Of a stretch of DNA of 64,000 nucleotides, positions 43,953-53,390 are shown piece after piece. The stretch comes from Bacteroidales bacterium (GTDB lineage: Bacteria; Bacteroidota; Bacteroidia; Bacteroidales; UBA932): positions 1 to 64,000 of the forward strand of contig VSOK01000004.1 of assembly GCA_009774765.1 (NCBI GenBank), in the 5' to 3' direction. The position numbers and the translations under genes were made by a program. The notes under the pieces are model-generated. The model saw only the letters and a program-made list of their open reading frames with translations. It was not told the origin of the DNA and ran no database searches. Position 1 is the first letter of the stretch. Each line of letters starts with the position of its first letter.

Positions 43953-45146
43953 ATGGACAGGATTCTTGTTACTGGACTCGGGGTGATTTCTGCTCTCGGT
44001 GATTCCGTCGCCGGCAGTCTTGAAATGCTCCGGGCGGGAAAGTCCGGGATTTCCGATGCTCCTGCCCTGCTCGGTACTTCGCTGAAAGTTCCGGTAGGGG
44101 AGGTCCGTATGACAAATGCGGAACTGCTCGGGTATCTCGGACTGGACGTGGAATCCGTTGTCAGCAGGACAGCCCTTCTTGCTGCCTCTGCTGCTGTCCA
44201 GGCGGTAAATGATGCCGGACTGGACAGGGAGCTGCTTTCCGGAGGGAGAGCGGGACTGATTCTGGGGACTTCCGTCGGAGGAATGGATCTGACCGAGCAT
44301 TTCTACAGGGAATTCAGTGAAGACAGCTGCTCCGGCGACTTGAAAGAGATCGGGATGCACGATTGCGGGGCATCGGCGGAGTTTGTCGCCAGGCATATAG
44401 GATTCAAAGGGTTCGCCACCACTGTAAGCACAGCATGCTCGTCCGCAGGCAATGCCATAATGACAGGTGCAAGGATGATAAGGGCCGGTCTCATAGATGC
44501 TGCGATAGTAGGAGGCAGCGATGCCCTCAGCTGTTTTACGATGAACGGGTTCAATTCTTTGAGGATTCTCTCCTCCAGGCCTTGCCGCCCTTTTGATGCG
44601 GACAGGGATGGTCTGAATCTCGGGGAAGGAGCCGGATTTCTGGTCTTGCAGAGAGAAGGAACGCAGCGGGGTGACTCTTATTGCAGCATTTCAGGATGGG
44701 CGAACACCAATGAGGCGTTCCACCAGACGGCAAGCTCCGCCTCCGGTGACGGGGCCAGCCTTTCTATGGGTGAAGCTCTCAGAAATGCCGGACTTTCTCC
44801 GGATGATATTGATTATATCAATGCCCACGGTACTGCAACTCCGGGAAATGATCTGGCGGAGGGCACTGCTGTCAGGCGTGTCTTTGGCGGTGGTACTCCT
44901 TTCGGCTCTTTCAAGGCGTATACAGGTCATACTTTGGGAGCTTCGGAGGGCATAGAGGCAGTGTTCTGCGCCCTTTCTCTCAAATATGGGGAGCTGTGGA
45001 GCAGTGCAGGGTTTGCCGTTGAGGATCCTGAGATAGGACTTCGGCCTCTTTGCGGATATCACAGGAATGTCGCCCTCAGGCATATACTGTCCAACAGCTT
45101 CGGATTCGGAGGCAATGACACCACTCTTATATTTTCTGCAATATGA
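43953..45146 (+). CDS. beta-ketoacyl-ACP synthase (FabF-like)
   Basis: A 397-residue condensing enzyme with the complete Cys-His-His triad: Cys162 in VSTACSSAGNA, His292 in NAHGTATPGND and His326 in YTGHTLGAS. The C-terminal SNSFGFGGNDTTLIF is typical. With the neighbouring half-ketosynthase it may form the heterodimer seen in type II polyene systems, where one partner condenses and the other sets chain length. It overlaps the next gene by four bases. Confidence 0.94.
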   Translation: MDRILVTGLGVISALGDSVAGSLEMLRAGKSGISDAPALLGTSLKVPVGEVRMTNAELLGYLGLDVESVVSRTALLAASAAVQAVNDAGLDRELLSGGRAGLILGTSVGGMDLTEHFYREFSEDSCSGDLKEIGMHDCGASAEFVARHIGFKGFATTVSTACSSAGNAIMTGARMIRAGLIDAAIVGGSDALSCFTMNGFNSLRILSSRPCRPFDADRDGLNLGEGAGFLVLQREGTQRGDSYCSISGWANTNEAFHQTASSASGDGASLSMGEALRNAGLSPDDIDYINAHGTATPGNDLAEGTAVRRVFGGGTPFGSFKAYTGHTLGASEGIEAVFCALSLKYGELWSSAGFAVEDPEIGLRPLCGYHRNVALRHILSNSFGFGGNDTTLIFSAI

Positions 45147-45886
45147 TGAAGCCTGTGTATATAAATGCAGCAAATGCTGTTTTTCCAGGGACGGAGGTAT
45201 GCTACAAGGATGTAATACGTGATGCCAATATGCGCCGAAGGATGAGCCGCATAGTGAAAATGGGAGTGGCAAGCGCGCTGGAATGCCTCAGGTCGCCTGA
45301 AGGCGATGATTATATCGTTCCAGATGCTATAATCACTGCTTCTGCATTGGGATGTCTTGCGGATACGGAGAAATTTCTTTCGGAAATGATAGCCAGGGAT
45401 GAGAATATGCTGAATCCTACAGCCTTCATACAGTCAACATACAATACCGTAGGTGCCCAGATAGCTCTCATCAACAGGATAAGGTCATATAATATGGTCT
45501 ATGTCCACGGAGGATGCAGTTTTGACGCGGCTCTGACAGATGCTCTGATGTGTGTGTCGGAAGGGAGGAGCAAGGTGCTGCTGGAAGCTTTTGATGAGAT
45601 TACCCCGTCTTCAAGGACTTTACTGGAGAGGCTGGGGTGTTTCAGTGAAGGCAGTGAGGGTGCAGTGTCGTTTCTTGTTTCGGATTCTCCTGCACAGTCA
45701 GGGGCTGTGGAAATATGTGATGTCCTTTTTCACGGAAATGCTTCCGTCAGGAAGCCTATGAACCTTTCAATAGACTCTGCAATATCTTTGTATGACGCCG
45801 TGCTTTCATTGGCCGGAAATTCCTCTGCTGATGCGCGCATTGTACTTGAACTTCCTGTAATCACATTGACCCTCAAAGGTATATGA
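45143..45886 (+). CDS. half ketosynthase, chain-length-factor-like
   Basis: A 247-residue protein matching only the N-terminal half of the ketosynthase fold (Ketoacyl-synt_2 type). Key pieces are VPDAIITASALGCLADTEKFL (as VPDAIITASALG and CLADTEKFL) and NPTAFIQSTYNTVGAQIAL. At the nucleophile elbow it has HGGCSFDAAL with Cys125, but it lacks the part with the two histidines, so it cannot condense alone. It is likely the inactive partner of the preceding ketosynthase. The next gene overlaps by four bases. Confidence 0.85.
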   Translation: MMKPVYINAANAVFPGTEVCYKDVIRDANMRRRMSRIVKMGVASALECLRSPEGDDYIVPDAIITASALGCLADTEKFLSEMIARDENMLNPTAFIQSTYNTVGAQIALINRIRSYNMVYVHGGCSFDAALTDALMCVSEGRSKVLLEAFDEITPSSRTLLERLGCFSEGSEGAVSFLVSDSPAQSGAVEICDVLFHGNASVRKPMNLSIDSAISLYDAVLSLAGNSSADARIVLELPVITLTLKGI

Positions 45887-46590
45887 TCTATATAGTGTGC
45901 TTTTTCGCGGCGACAGCTGCGGTTGTGCTCGGGTTTCTTGTATGGTCCTGCTCTGATGTCGGGTCCGGAATATGGATCAGGACAGTATGCCGTAATCTGG
46001 AACAGGGCAAGGCGGTTCTTACATTTGACGACGGTCCTGACCCGGATGTTACTCCGCTCATTCTGGATATTCTTGCGGAATATGATGTCAAGGCTTATTT
46101 TTTCCTTATAGGCAGCAAAGCTGAAAAATATCCGGAGACAGTGAGGAGGATATATGCCGAGGGGCATCATATAGGGAACCATACATATTCGCATTCAGGA
46201 TTCTTCCCGCTTTCCGGCATACACGGGATGGATGTTGAAATCAGGGCAGGGGATTCCGCAATATCGTCTGCATTGGAAGATGCAGCAGGAACCGGAGACA
46301 GGGAAAAACTGTTCCGTCCTCCTTTCGGAGTCACCAACCGTAATATGGCTAAGGTGCTCAGGGATACCGGACATAAGGTCATAGGCTGGGATGTACGCAG
46401 CTTTGATACGGTTTTCATAAAAGATTCTCTGCCTTCTGAAAAGTCTTATGCCGCTGTGTCAAAATGTCTTGACAGGATTGTCCGCCGTGTTCGCCCTGGC
46501 TCTGTAATCATTCTTCACGACAGGCTCAGGCTTGCTCCTGATCTGCTCCGGAGACTGCTTGACCGGCTCCGCTCAAGAAATTTGATTTAG
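45883..46590 (+). CDS. polysaccharide deacetylase-like (NodB fold) protein
   Basis: A 235-residue protein with one N-terminal membrane anchor (MIYIVCFFAATAAVVLGFLV) and a NodB domain. The metal and catalytic residues are present: TFDDGPD with Asp49 and Asp50, GNHTYSHSG with His100 and His104, and RPPFGVTN, IGWDVRSFD and ILHDR later. Its substrate in a polyene cluster is unclear; it may trim an acyl or acetyl group from a sugar or lipid carrier of the product. Confidence 0.88.
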   Translation: MIYIVCFFAATAAVVLGFLVWSCSDVGSGIWIRTVCRNLEQGKAVLTFDDGPDPDVTPLILDILAEYDVKAYFFLIGSKAEKYPETVRRIYAEGHHIGNHTYSHSGFFPLSGIHGMDVEIRAGDSAISSALEDAAGTGDREKLFRPPFGVTNRNMAKVLRDTGHKVIGWDVRSFDTVFIKDSLPSEKSYAAVSKCLDRIVRRVRPGSVIILHDRLRLAPDLLRRLLDRLRSRNLI

Positions 46591-46617
46591 TTGATCCGGC
46601 AGTCCGTTCCTTTTTAT

Positions 46618-46625
46618 TACTTTTG
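46618..46625 (+). promoter_or_regulatory. internal TAnnTTTG promoter box in the cluster
   Basis: TACTTTTG, 18 bases before the LolA-like start, lies in the largest gap of the cluster (53 bases). It may give the export half (46644-53357) its own transcript. Confidence 0.5.
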
Positions 46626-46643
46626 CAGATTGCGTGATTTTGT

Positions 46644-47255
46644 ATGGCAGGAGCAATTAAATTTATACCGGCTGTGCTGGTGCTGTTTGTGAATGTCCTT
46701 TGCGGATATTCACAGGAAGGGTGGTCTGCAGTGGCGGACCCGGAAGCCGTGTCGCATGCGTTCAATGTATCACTTGGCCGTATCCGTACCATAGACTGCC
46801 GCTTTGTACAGGAGAAATATGTGGATGTTCTTGAAAGCAAAGCCGTGTCGGAAGGAACGTTCAGCTTTTCCGCTCCTGACAGGATACTTATTGTGTATCT
46901 CTCACCCGAGCAGTCGTCTGTGGAAATAGACGGCAATACAGTCACGTCTGTCGCCAAGGGGGGCAGGAAGACTGTAAAGGATATGTCGTCTGACAGGCGG
47001 TATGCCAGGATAAAAGCTATGATAGCCTCAGGGCCTGACGCTTATATGCAGGGACAGAAAAAGCAGACAATGGTGTCTGTGTATGAAAAGGGGGATGAGT
47101 ATATGTTTGAAATCAGGCCTCAAGGGACCAGGATGAAAATAAGAATAATAGCGGAGAAGAAGGACCTGTCTGTCAGTTCATTCCGGATGGAGGAACCGGA
47201 CGGTGACTATACGGAGTTTTTCTTTACGGACAGGAAGATAACCTTTGGAGAATAA
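46644..47255 (+). CDS. LolA-like outer-membrane lipoprotein carrier
   Basis: A 203-residue exported protein with a signal peptide (cleavage near CGYSQ) and a LolA/LppX-like fold: IRTIDCRFVQEKYVDVLE, then GTFSFSAPDRILIVYLSPE and IRIIAEKKDLSVSSFRME. LolA-like proteins are standard in aryl polyene clusters, where they are thought to ferry the lipid-linked pigment across the periplasm. It pairs functionally with the MMPL exporter downstream. A promoter box precedes it. Confidence 0.85.
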   Translation: MAGAIKFIPAVLVLFVNVLCGYSQEGWSAVADPEAVSHAFNVSLGRIRTIDCRFVQEKYVDVLESKAVSEGTFSFSAPDRILIVYLSPEQSSVEIDGNTVTSVAKGGRKTVKDMSSDRRYARIKAMIASGPDAYMQGQKKQTMVSVYEKGDEYMFEIRPQGTRMKIRIIAEKKDLSVSSFRMEEPDGDYTEFFFTDRKITFGE

Positions 47256-47270
47256 CAGAACATTGCCGAT

Positions 47271-48506
47271 ATGCTGATGAGTCCAAGAGATTGCAAGGAG
47301 AATCTTGCTGAGCTTGACGCCATAGTCATCGTGCCTACATTCAATAATGCGGGTACGATCGGTACGGTGATGTCTTCGCTTATAAAATACTCTTCGGACA
47401 TACTGGTCGTGGATGACGGATGCACTGATGCCACGTCCGGAATTCTTGCTACTTTCGGCTTTCGTGAAATATCGTCTGACGACGCTCTGAAGCCTGGTGC
47501 GGATGCAATCGGGGGGGGCAAGATGATTATGAAGCATCCACGGAATATGGGCAAGGGAGCGGCATTGAAAAATTCTTTGACTGCGGCTGCGCGTGCGGGA
47601 TACCGGTATGCGATAACTTTGGATGCGGACGGCCAACATTTCCCGTCTGACATACCTGCTTTTGTGGAGGCCGTGAAGGATGATCCGGAAGCGGTCATAG
47701 TCGGTTCACGCAACCTGGAAAGCGAGAATATGCCGGGAAAGAACACTTTTGCCAACAGGTTCTCCAATTTCTGGTACCGTCTTGAGACGGGGATAAGGCT
47801 TGAGGATACACAGAGCGGGTTCAGAATGTATCCGCTGAAGGGAATGGACTATTCAAAATGGTACTATACTTCATTGTATGAATTTGAGCTTGAGGCTATC
47901 GTATTTGCAGGATGGTCCGGCAGGACAGTGAAGAATATTCCGGTGAACGTATATTATCCTCCAGAGGAGGAGAGGGTGTCCCATTTCAGGCCGTTGAGGG
48001 ATTTTACCAGGATAAGCCTGCTTAATACCGTGCTTGTCCTTATATGCCTGCTTTATATATGGCCGCGTGATTTTCTCAGGAAACTGACCTGGAAGAATAT
48101 CCGCAGGTTCTTTGATGAAAATCTTTTCCATACGGAGGACGGCAATCTGAAGCTTGTGGTGTCGTTATGGCTCGGTTCTTTTGTCGGGCTTCTTCCTTTC
48201 TATGGCTATCAGCTTGTGCTGGCTGTGTTTCTTGCGCATATATTGCGGCTCAACAGGCTTGTGGCGGGGCTGTTTTCTGCCATCAGCATACCTCCTGCAA
48301 TACCTTTTATCATATATGCCAGCTATATGACCGGATGCAGGCTTTTCGGAAGTTCGTGCGTGGTAGCTTTTGAAGAGATCAGCTTTTCCAATCTTGCCGG
48401 AACTGTGGCTGAATACGTTGCCGGAGGGTTTGTGTTCGCGGCGGCAGGCAGCACTGTCTGCGCTTTTGTATTCGCGTTGATGCTTATGATATTCAGAAGA
48501 AGATGA
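47271..48506 (+). CDS. GT2 glycosyltransferase fused to DUF2062
   Basis: A 411-residue protein. The N-terminal GT2 domain of dolichol-phosphate-mannose-synthase type has IVPTFNNAGTIG, LVVDDGCTDAT and the metal-binding TLDADGQHFPSD. The C-terminal DUF2062 membrane domain (about 280-410) has SLWLGSFVGLLPFYGYQLV and GLFSAISIPPAIPFIIYA. A run of eight G at 47511-47518 codes for Ile-Gly-Gly-Gly-Lys; slippage there would switch the gene off. The stop overlaps the next start by four bases. It probably adds a sugar to the product or its lipid carrier. Confidence 0.88.
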   Translation: MLMSPRDCKENLAELDAIVIVPTFNNAGTIGTVMSSLIKYSSDILVVDDGCTDATSGILATFGFREISSDDALKPGADAIGGGKMIMKHPRNMGKGAALKNSLTAAARAGYRYAITLDADGQHFPSDIPAFVEAVKDDPEAVIVGSRNLESENMPGKNTFANRFSNFWYRLETGIRLEDTQSGFRMYPLKGMDYSKWYYTSLYEFELEAIVFAGWSGRTVKNIPVNVYYPPEEERVSHFRPLRDFTRISLLNTVLVLICLLYIWPRDFLRKLTWKNIRRFFDENLFHTEDGNLKLVVSLWLGSFVGLLPFYGYQLVLAVFLAHILRLNRLVAGLFSAISIPPAIPFIIYASYMTGCRLFGSSCVVAFEEISFSNLAGTVAEYVAGGFVFAAAGSTVCAFVFALMLMIFRRR

Positions 48507-51500
48507 CGGAGTTTTTTGTGCGTTTATACAGGTATTTCCAATGCCATAAGGTGCAGTTCTATGTGCTGCTCGTGCTTTCGGTCCTTGTTATGGGACTCTG
48601 CTGTATGAGGCTGCGCTTTGATGAGAATATCAACAGCTTCTTTCCTGATACCGGTGATTCCGGAATGACAGTGAAAGTATTTGACAATCTGAAGGTAAGT
48701 GACAGATTCGTCATTATGTTCACTATGAAGGATATGTCAGCTGATGCCGATTACGGGCTTCTTGCGGAGGCTGCATCAGAATTTGCTTCCGGACTTGAGA
48801 AGTCAGCTGAAGGGCTTGTAAAGGACATAATGGTGGAGATTGACAGTGAGACGATGTCGGAAGGGAGCGGGTTTGTGTATGACATGCTTCCTTTTCTTCT
48901 TGAGGAGGCCGATTATGCCAGAATCGATTCACTGCTTCAGCCCTCCGCGCTTGATGCACGGATGCGGGAAAACAGGGAGACTCTGCTTTCTCCGGCCGGT
49001 TTTGTCCTGAAGGAGTATATTCTCCGTGATCCTCTCGGAATTGCGGTCCCGTCGCTTGCACGTCTGTCGGACCTGAATGCCGATATGGAATATATGATGA
49101 TGGACGGGCATATATACTCTCCTGATGGAAAGACTCTTATGTGCTTCGTCACTCCGGAGTTCGGAATGTCGGAAACAGGTATTAACGACCGTCTGGTTAC
49201 CGCTGTAGAAGAGCAGCTGAATATTGTAGGGAATGAATATCCTGAGGTGGAGGCGGAATATTTTGCCGGTCCTGCGGTAGGGGTATATAATGCCAGGCAG
49301 ATAAAGAAAGATACTTTGCTGACTTCCGGGGCGGCGTTGCTTCTTATAGCTGTTTTCATCTTTTTCGCTTTCAGAAGACGCGGTTCCATACCTCTGATCG
49401 TGCTTCCGGTATTGTACGGCATGCTGTTCTCCCTTTGTCTGGTGAGCCTTGTCAAAGGAAGCATTTCCGCTATAGCTGTGGGGACTGGTGCTGTTGTGCT
49501 TGGCATAGCCTTGAGCTATTCCATACATCTTATTGCACATCAAAGGCATGTGCGTTCTGTGGAGCAGCTGATAAGAGAGCTTGTTTTCCCTCTTACCGTG
49601 GGAAGCCTTACGACTATAGGAGCTTTTCTGGGACTGCTGTTCACATCATCCGCACTTCTTAGGGATTTCGGCCTTTTTGCTTCAATGACCCTGGTCGGGA
49701 CTACTATATTCAGTCTTGTGTTCCTTCCGCATTTTCTGAGTGCGCTTGCGGACACTCCGGACACACCTTTGCTCAGGAGGATCGAGCGTATCAACGGGTA
49801 TTCATACGAGAAAAACAGGTGGGTGGTGCTCGCAATAGCCGTTGTGGCTCTTATGAGCTTTTTTACTTCATCGGAAGTCGGGTTCAATGCCGATATGATG
49901 AGCATAAACTATATGCCGGAGCATCTTGACAAATCACGTCAGAGGCTCGAGTCTATGGCCGGAGGAAGTGATGAAGATATAATGCTTGTAAGTGTCGGAT
50001 CTGATTTTGAAGATGCCGTGGCCGCATATTCGCATACTGATGCCATCGTGGACAGCCTTGTACGTAAAGGGCTTGTCGAGGGGACTGCAAGTGCAGGCAG
50101 CTTCATCATATCACCGTCCGTACAGGCCAGTAGACTTGAAAGATGGGACAGGTTCTGGTCTGGAGGAAAGAAGGAGGCTGTGAAGGCGGCCGTCGGCAGG
50201 GCGGCTTCGGAAGCCGGATTCAAAAAAGGTGCTTTTGACCGTTTCAGCGATATTGTGGACAAGGATTACGGGACGGTGGACTATACCGGAGGGAATATTC
50301 CTCTGCTGGACAGTTGGGTAAGCTCCGCGGATTCTCTGGTTATGCTTGTCACCCATATCAGGATAGATCCGTCATTGAAGTCCGAGGTCTATGGATGCTT
50401 CAATCCTGGAGAGACTGTAATATTCGACAGAAGCTATTTTGCCGGTTCGACTGTAAAGGCGATATCGGATGATTTCAATCTTATACTCTACATCTCGTCA
50501 TTTCTGATATTCTTTGTCCTGTGGATATCATACGGCAGGCTTGAACTGGCGGTTCTGAGTTTTCTTCCGATGCTTTTGAGCTGGTTTGTCATAATAGGCC
50601 TTATGGGGCTTACGGGAATGCAGTTCAATATAGTCAACATCATCATATCCACTTTCATATTCGGCATAGGGGATGATTTCAGCATTTTCATAATGGACGG
50701 CCTGATAAACAGGTATTCGACCAGGAAAGAAATCCTTTCATCACACAAGACCGCGATCTTCTTCTCGACTTTTACAATAATCGCTGGAATGGGAGCTATG
50801 ATTGCCGCCAGACATCCTGCTCTGCATTCCATAGGGGCGCTGTCCATAATAGGAATGTGCGCGGTGGTGCTGATCTCGTTCACATTGCAGCCTCTGGTAT
50901 TTGATCTTTTTGTGCTCGGACCGGCTTCAAAGGGAAGGCATCCGTATACATTCACCGGGGTGCTATGTTCCGGACTGCTGTTTCTGGAGTTCCTGATAGC
51001 CTGCCTGCTGACGACAGCCGTCATAATTGTACTGCTGCCTCTTCCTGTGAAGCTTCTCACGAAGCAGAGGGCAGCAAGATATGCGGGATATATACTCAGC
51101 CGGGCGATAATATATACGGCACCGCTTGTCAAGGTTGATATGAGGAATCCTGGAAATGAGGATTTCTCGAAACCTTGTATACTTGTGGCCAACCATCAGT
51201 CTTTCCTTGATGTGCTTTGGATTATGGCCTTGAGTCCGAGACTGCTTGTGATGGCCAAAGGCTGGGTGCGTAAGGTTCCGGTGTTCTGGCCTATAGCCAG
51301 ATTCCTCGGATTCTATTATTCCGATGAAGGATATGAGGAGATTGCGGAGTCCTATTCGGAGCGTGTCAGGGACGGTTGGAGCCTTGCCGTATTCCCGGAG
51401 GGGACCAGGGAGACTGACAGAAGGATCCACCGTTTCCATAAAGGGGCCTTCTATATTGCTTCCACGCTGGATATGGACATCCTTCCTGTCGTATTTTATG

Positions 51501-52066
51501 GCAATGACAGGGTCCTTCCAAAGCATTCTCCTATGAATATGGGACGCAGTGTGACCTCTGTAGTGTTTATGGACAGGATAAGTCCTGAAGGACGTGACTA
51601 CAGGACGCTTGCCAGGATGGTGAGGATGCAGGTCTGCGAAATGTACCGCAGGCTCGGACAGGAATGGAGTTCGACCGCTGACCCTTATTACAGGTGGGCC
51701 TTGCTCAGAAGTATGATTTACAAAGGGGCGGGCCTGGAGAGGGAGACACGCCGCGAGCTGCGCCGTTTTGATTCCTACAGGGAATTTGATGAACTGCTGC
51801 CTCGCAAGGGAAGGATATTGCATCTTGGATGCGGTTACGGGCAGATTGACCTGATGCTTAAGATGCTTTCGCCTGACAGGCAGATAGTTGCCGTTGACGG
51901 AGATCCGGACAGGATAGAGATTGCACGCAACAATTATCTGGTGGATGAAGGGCTTGAATATGTCAATGCGGATCCTGGCTCTTTCTCTCAGGATGGCTTT
52001 GATGCCGTGTTCTCCGGACTTTCCCCGGAAAGCATAAAGATATATAAAACTGACGACTATGTTTAG
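48503..52066 (+). CDS. MMPL exporter fused to PlsC acyltransferase and methyltransferase
   Basis: An unusually long 1,187-residue protein with three parts. Residues 1 to about 850 are an MMPL/RND exporter: two blocks of membrane helices (near 255-420 and 650-800) and two periplasmic loops. Residues about 870-1060 are a PlsC-type acyltransferase with NHQSFLD (His898 to Asp903) and FPEGTR near 964-969. From about 1090 a SAM-binding fold appears (ILHLGCGYGQIDLML, VAVDGDPDRIEIA). Separate MMPL and acyltransferase proteins are usual in aryl polyene clusters; the fusion suggests that acylation, a methyl transfer and export are coupled. It overlaps both neighbours. Confidence 0.9.
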   Translation: MTEFFVRLYRYFQCHKVQFYVLLVLSVLVMGLCCMRLRFDENINSFFPDTGDSGMTVKVFDNLKVSDRFVIMFTMKDMSADADYGLLAEAASEFASGLEKSAEGLVKDIMVEIDSETMSEGSGFVYDMLPFLLEEADYARIDSLLQPSALDARMRENRETLLSPAGFVLKEYILRDPLGIAVPSLARLSDLNADMEYMMMDGHIYSPDGKTLMCFVTPEFGMSETGINDRLVTAVEEQLNIVGNEYPEVEAEYFAGPAVGVYNARQIKKDTLLTSGAALLLIAVFIFFAFRRRGSIPLIVLPVLYGMLFSLCLVSLVKGSISAIAVGTGAVVLGIALSYSIHLIAHQRHVRSVEQLIRELVFPLTVGSLTTIGAFLGLLFTSSALLRDFGLFASMTLVGTTIFSLVFLPHFLSALADTPDTPLLRRIERINGYSYEKNRWVVLAIAVVALMSFFTSSEVGFNADMMSINYMPEHLDKSRQRLESMAGGSDEDIMLVSVGSDFEDAVAAYSHTDAIVDSLVRKGLVEGTASAGSFIISPSVQASRLERWDRFWSGGKKEAVKAAVGRAASEAGFKKGAFDRFSDIVDKDYGTVDYTGGNIPLLDSWVSSADSLVMLVTHIRIDPSLKSEVYGCFNPGETVIFDRSYFAGSTVKAISDDFNLILYISSFLIFFVLWISYGRLELAVLSFLPMLLSWFVIIGLMGLTGMQFNIVNIIISTFIFGIGDDFSIFIMDGLINRYSTRKEILSSHKTAIFFSTFTIIAGMGAMIAARHPALHSIGALSIIGMCAVVLISFTLQPLVFDLFVLGPASKGRHPYTFTGVLCSGLLFLEFLIACLLTTAVIIVLLPLPVKLLTKQRAARYAGYILSRAIIYTAPLVKVDMRNPGNEDFSKPCILVANHQSFLDVLWIMALSPRLLVMAKGWVRKVPVFWPIARFLGFYYSDEGYEEIAESYSERVRDGWSLAVFPEGTRETDRRIHRFHKGAFYIASTLDMDILPVVFYGNDRVLPKHSPMNMGRSVTSVVFMDRISPEGRDYRTLARMVRMQVCEMYRRLGQEWSSTADPYYRWALLRSMIYKGAGLERETRRELRRFDSYREFDELLPRKGRILHLGCGYGQIDLMLKMLSPDRQIVAVDGDPDRIEIARNNYLVDEGLEYVNADPGSFSQDGFDAVFSGLSPESIKIYKTDDYV

Positions 52067-53357
52067 AACCCCGGAAATACAGTTTGCATCCGCTTCCGAA
52101 ATAAAGGCTTTTCAGGAGGCGCAGCTCGCCGTGACGCTTGAATATCTCGCCGGCTCATCTGAATTCTATAAGAGGATGTTCGCCGAGAACGGGATCAGAC
52201 CTGACAGGATAAGGAAGATAGAAGACCTTGCGAATATCCCTTTGACCTCCAAGGATGATCTCCAGAAATACAATGAAGACTTCATTTGTGTATCAAAAGA
52301 TGAAATTGTCGACTATGTCACTACTTCCGGGACTCTTGGAGATCCGGTTACTTTTGCTCTGACGGACGGTGACCTTGACAGGCTGGCCTACAATGAATGG
52401 CTCTCGTTTTCTACTGCAGGATGCGGCAGGTCTGATATCCTCCAGCTGATGACAACCCTTGACAGGCGTTTTATGGCAGGGCTTGCCTATTTCCTCGGAG
52501 CCAGGAAGATGGGTATGGGGATCATCCGTGTCGGAAATGGGATACCGGAGCTTCAATGGGACACGATAAGGAGGGCGAGACCTACATGCGGAATGGTAGT
52601 TCCGTCTTTTCTTTTGAAACTCGTGGATTTCGCATCCGCAAACGGCATTGACTGGCACGGCAGTTCATTGAAGAAATGCGTGTGCATCGGGGAGGCTTTG
52701 AGAAATCCTGATACATTTGAATTCAACACGCTCGGCAAAAGAATAAATGACGCCTGGGGTGAACTGGAACTGTATTCCACATACGCATCGACTGAGATGC
52801 AGGCTTCCTTCACGGAATGCTCTGCCCATAGGGGATGCCATATACCTGTGGATCTGATAATAGTGGAACTTCTTGACCAGAATGGTAATCCTGTAGCGGA
52901 AGGGGAGGAAGGAGAAGTCACTGTCACTACGTTGGGAGTCGAAGGCATGCCGCTTCTGAGATTCCGTACCGGCGATATATGCCGCCGTTATGATGAACCG
53001 TGCAGCTGCGGAAGGCATTCTTCACGCCTGAGTTCAGTGATAGGGCGCAAAAGCCAGATGGTCAAGTTCAAAGGTACGACACTATATCCTCCTGCCCTTT
53101 TTGATGTATTGGACAATGTACCGGAGATCACAAATTATATAGTCGAGGTATATACCAATGATCTCGGTACGGATGAGGTGCTTGTACGTGTCGGTTCGTC
53201 CGACCACAGCGATGTCTTTGAAAAGAGAATCAAGGATATGTTCCGTTCCAGGGTCAGGGTGGCCCCGTCGATCAGTTTTGATCCGGTTGAATATATAGCC
53301 AAGCTTCAGATGCCTCCGATGAGCAGAAAAACGGTGAAGTTTATCGACAGACGATAG
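52059..53357 (+). CDS. PaaK-like adenylate-forming acyl ligase
   Basis: A 432-residue enzyme of the phenylacetate-CoA ligase type, which activates a carboxylic acid as acyl-AMP and passes it to CoA or an ACP. Motifs are the nucleotide loop TTSGTLGDPVTF, YASTEM, FRTGDICRRY, the cysteine-rich PCSCGRHSSRL and the C-terminal MSRKTVKFIDRR with the catalytic Lys region. It is the last gene of the cluster and the best candidate for loading the aromatic starter acid. No tyrosine or histidine ammonia-lyase accompanies it, so the starter must come from elsewhere. It overlaps the exporter gene by eight bases. Confidence 0.88.
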   Translation: MFRTPEIQFASASEIKAFQEAQLAVTLEYLAGSSEFYKRMFAENGIRPDRIRKIEDLANIPLTSKDDLQKYNEDFICVSKDEIVDYVTTSGTLGDPVTFALTDGDLDRLAYNEWLSFSTAGCGRSDILQLMTTLDRRFMAGLAYFLGARKMGMGIIRVGNGIPELQWDTIRRARPTCGMVVPSFLLKLVDFASANGIDWHGSSLKKCVCIGEALRNPDTFEFNTLGKRINDAWGELELYSTYASTEMQASFTECSAHRGCHIPVDLIIVELLDQNGNPVAEGEEGEVTVTTLGVEGMPLLRFRTGDICRRYDEPCSCGRHSSRLSSVIGRKSQMVKFKGTTLYPPALFDVLDNVPEITNYIVEVYTNDLGTDEVLVRVGSSDHSDVFEKRIKDMFRSRVRVAPSISFDPVEYIAKLQMPPMSRKTVKFIDRR

Positions 53358-53368
53358 ACTTCACCGTT
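53330..53368. terminator. terminator between convergent acyl ligase and esterase genes
   Basis: A perfect 11-bp stem: AACGGTGAAGT (53330-53340) pairs with ACTTCACCGTT (53358-53368). It includes the last codons of the acyl ligase. On the minus strand it ends in GTTTTTC, so it mainly serves the esterase operon. Confidence 0.75.
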
Positions 53369-53390
53369 GTATTGACGCTGACAGGATATG

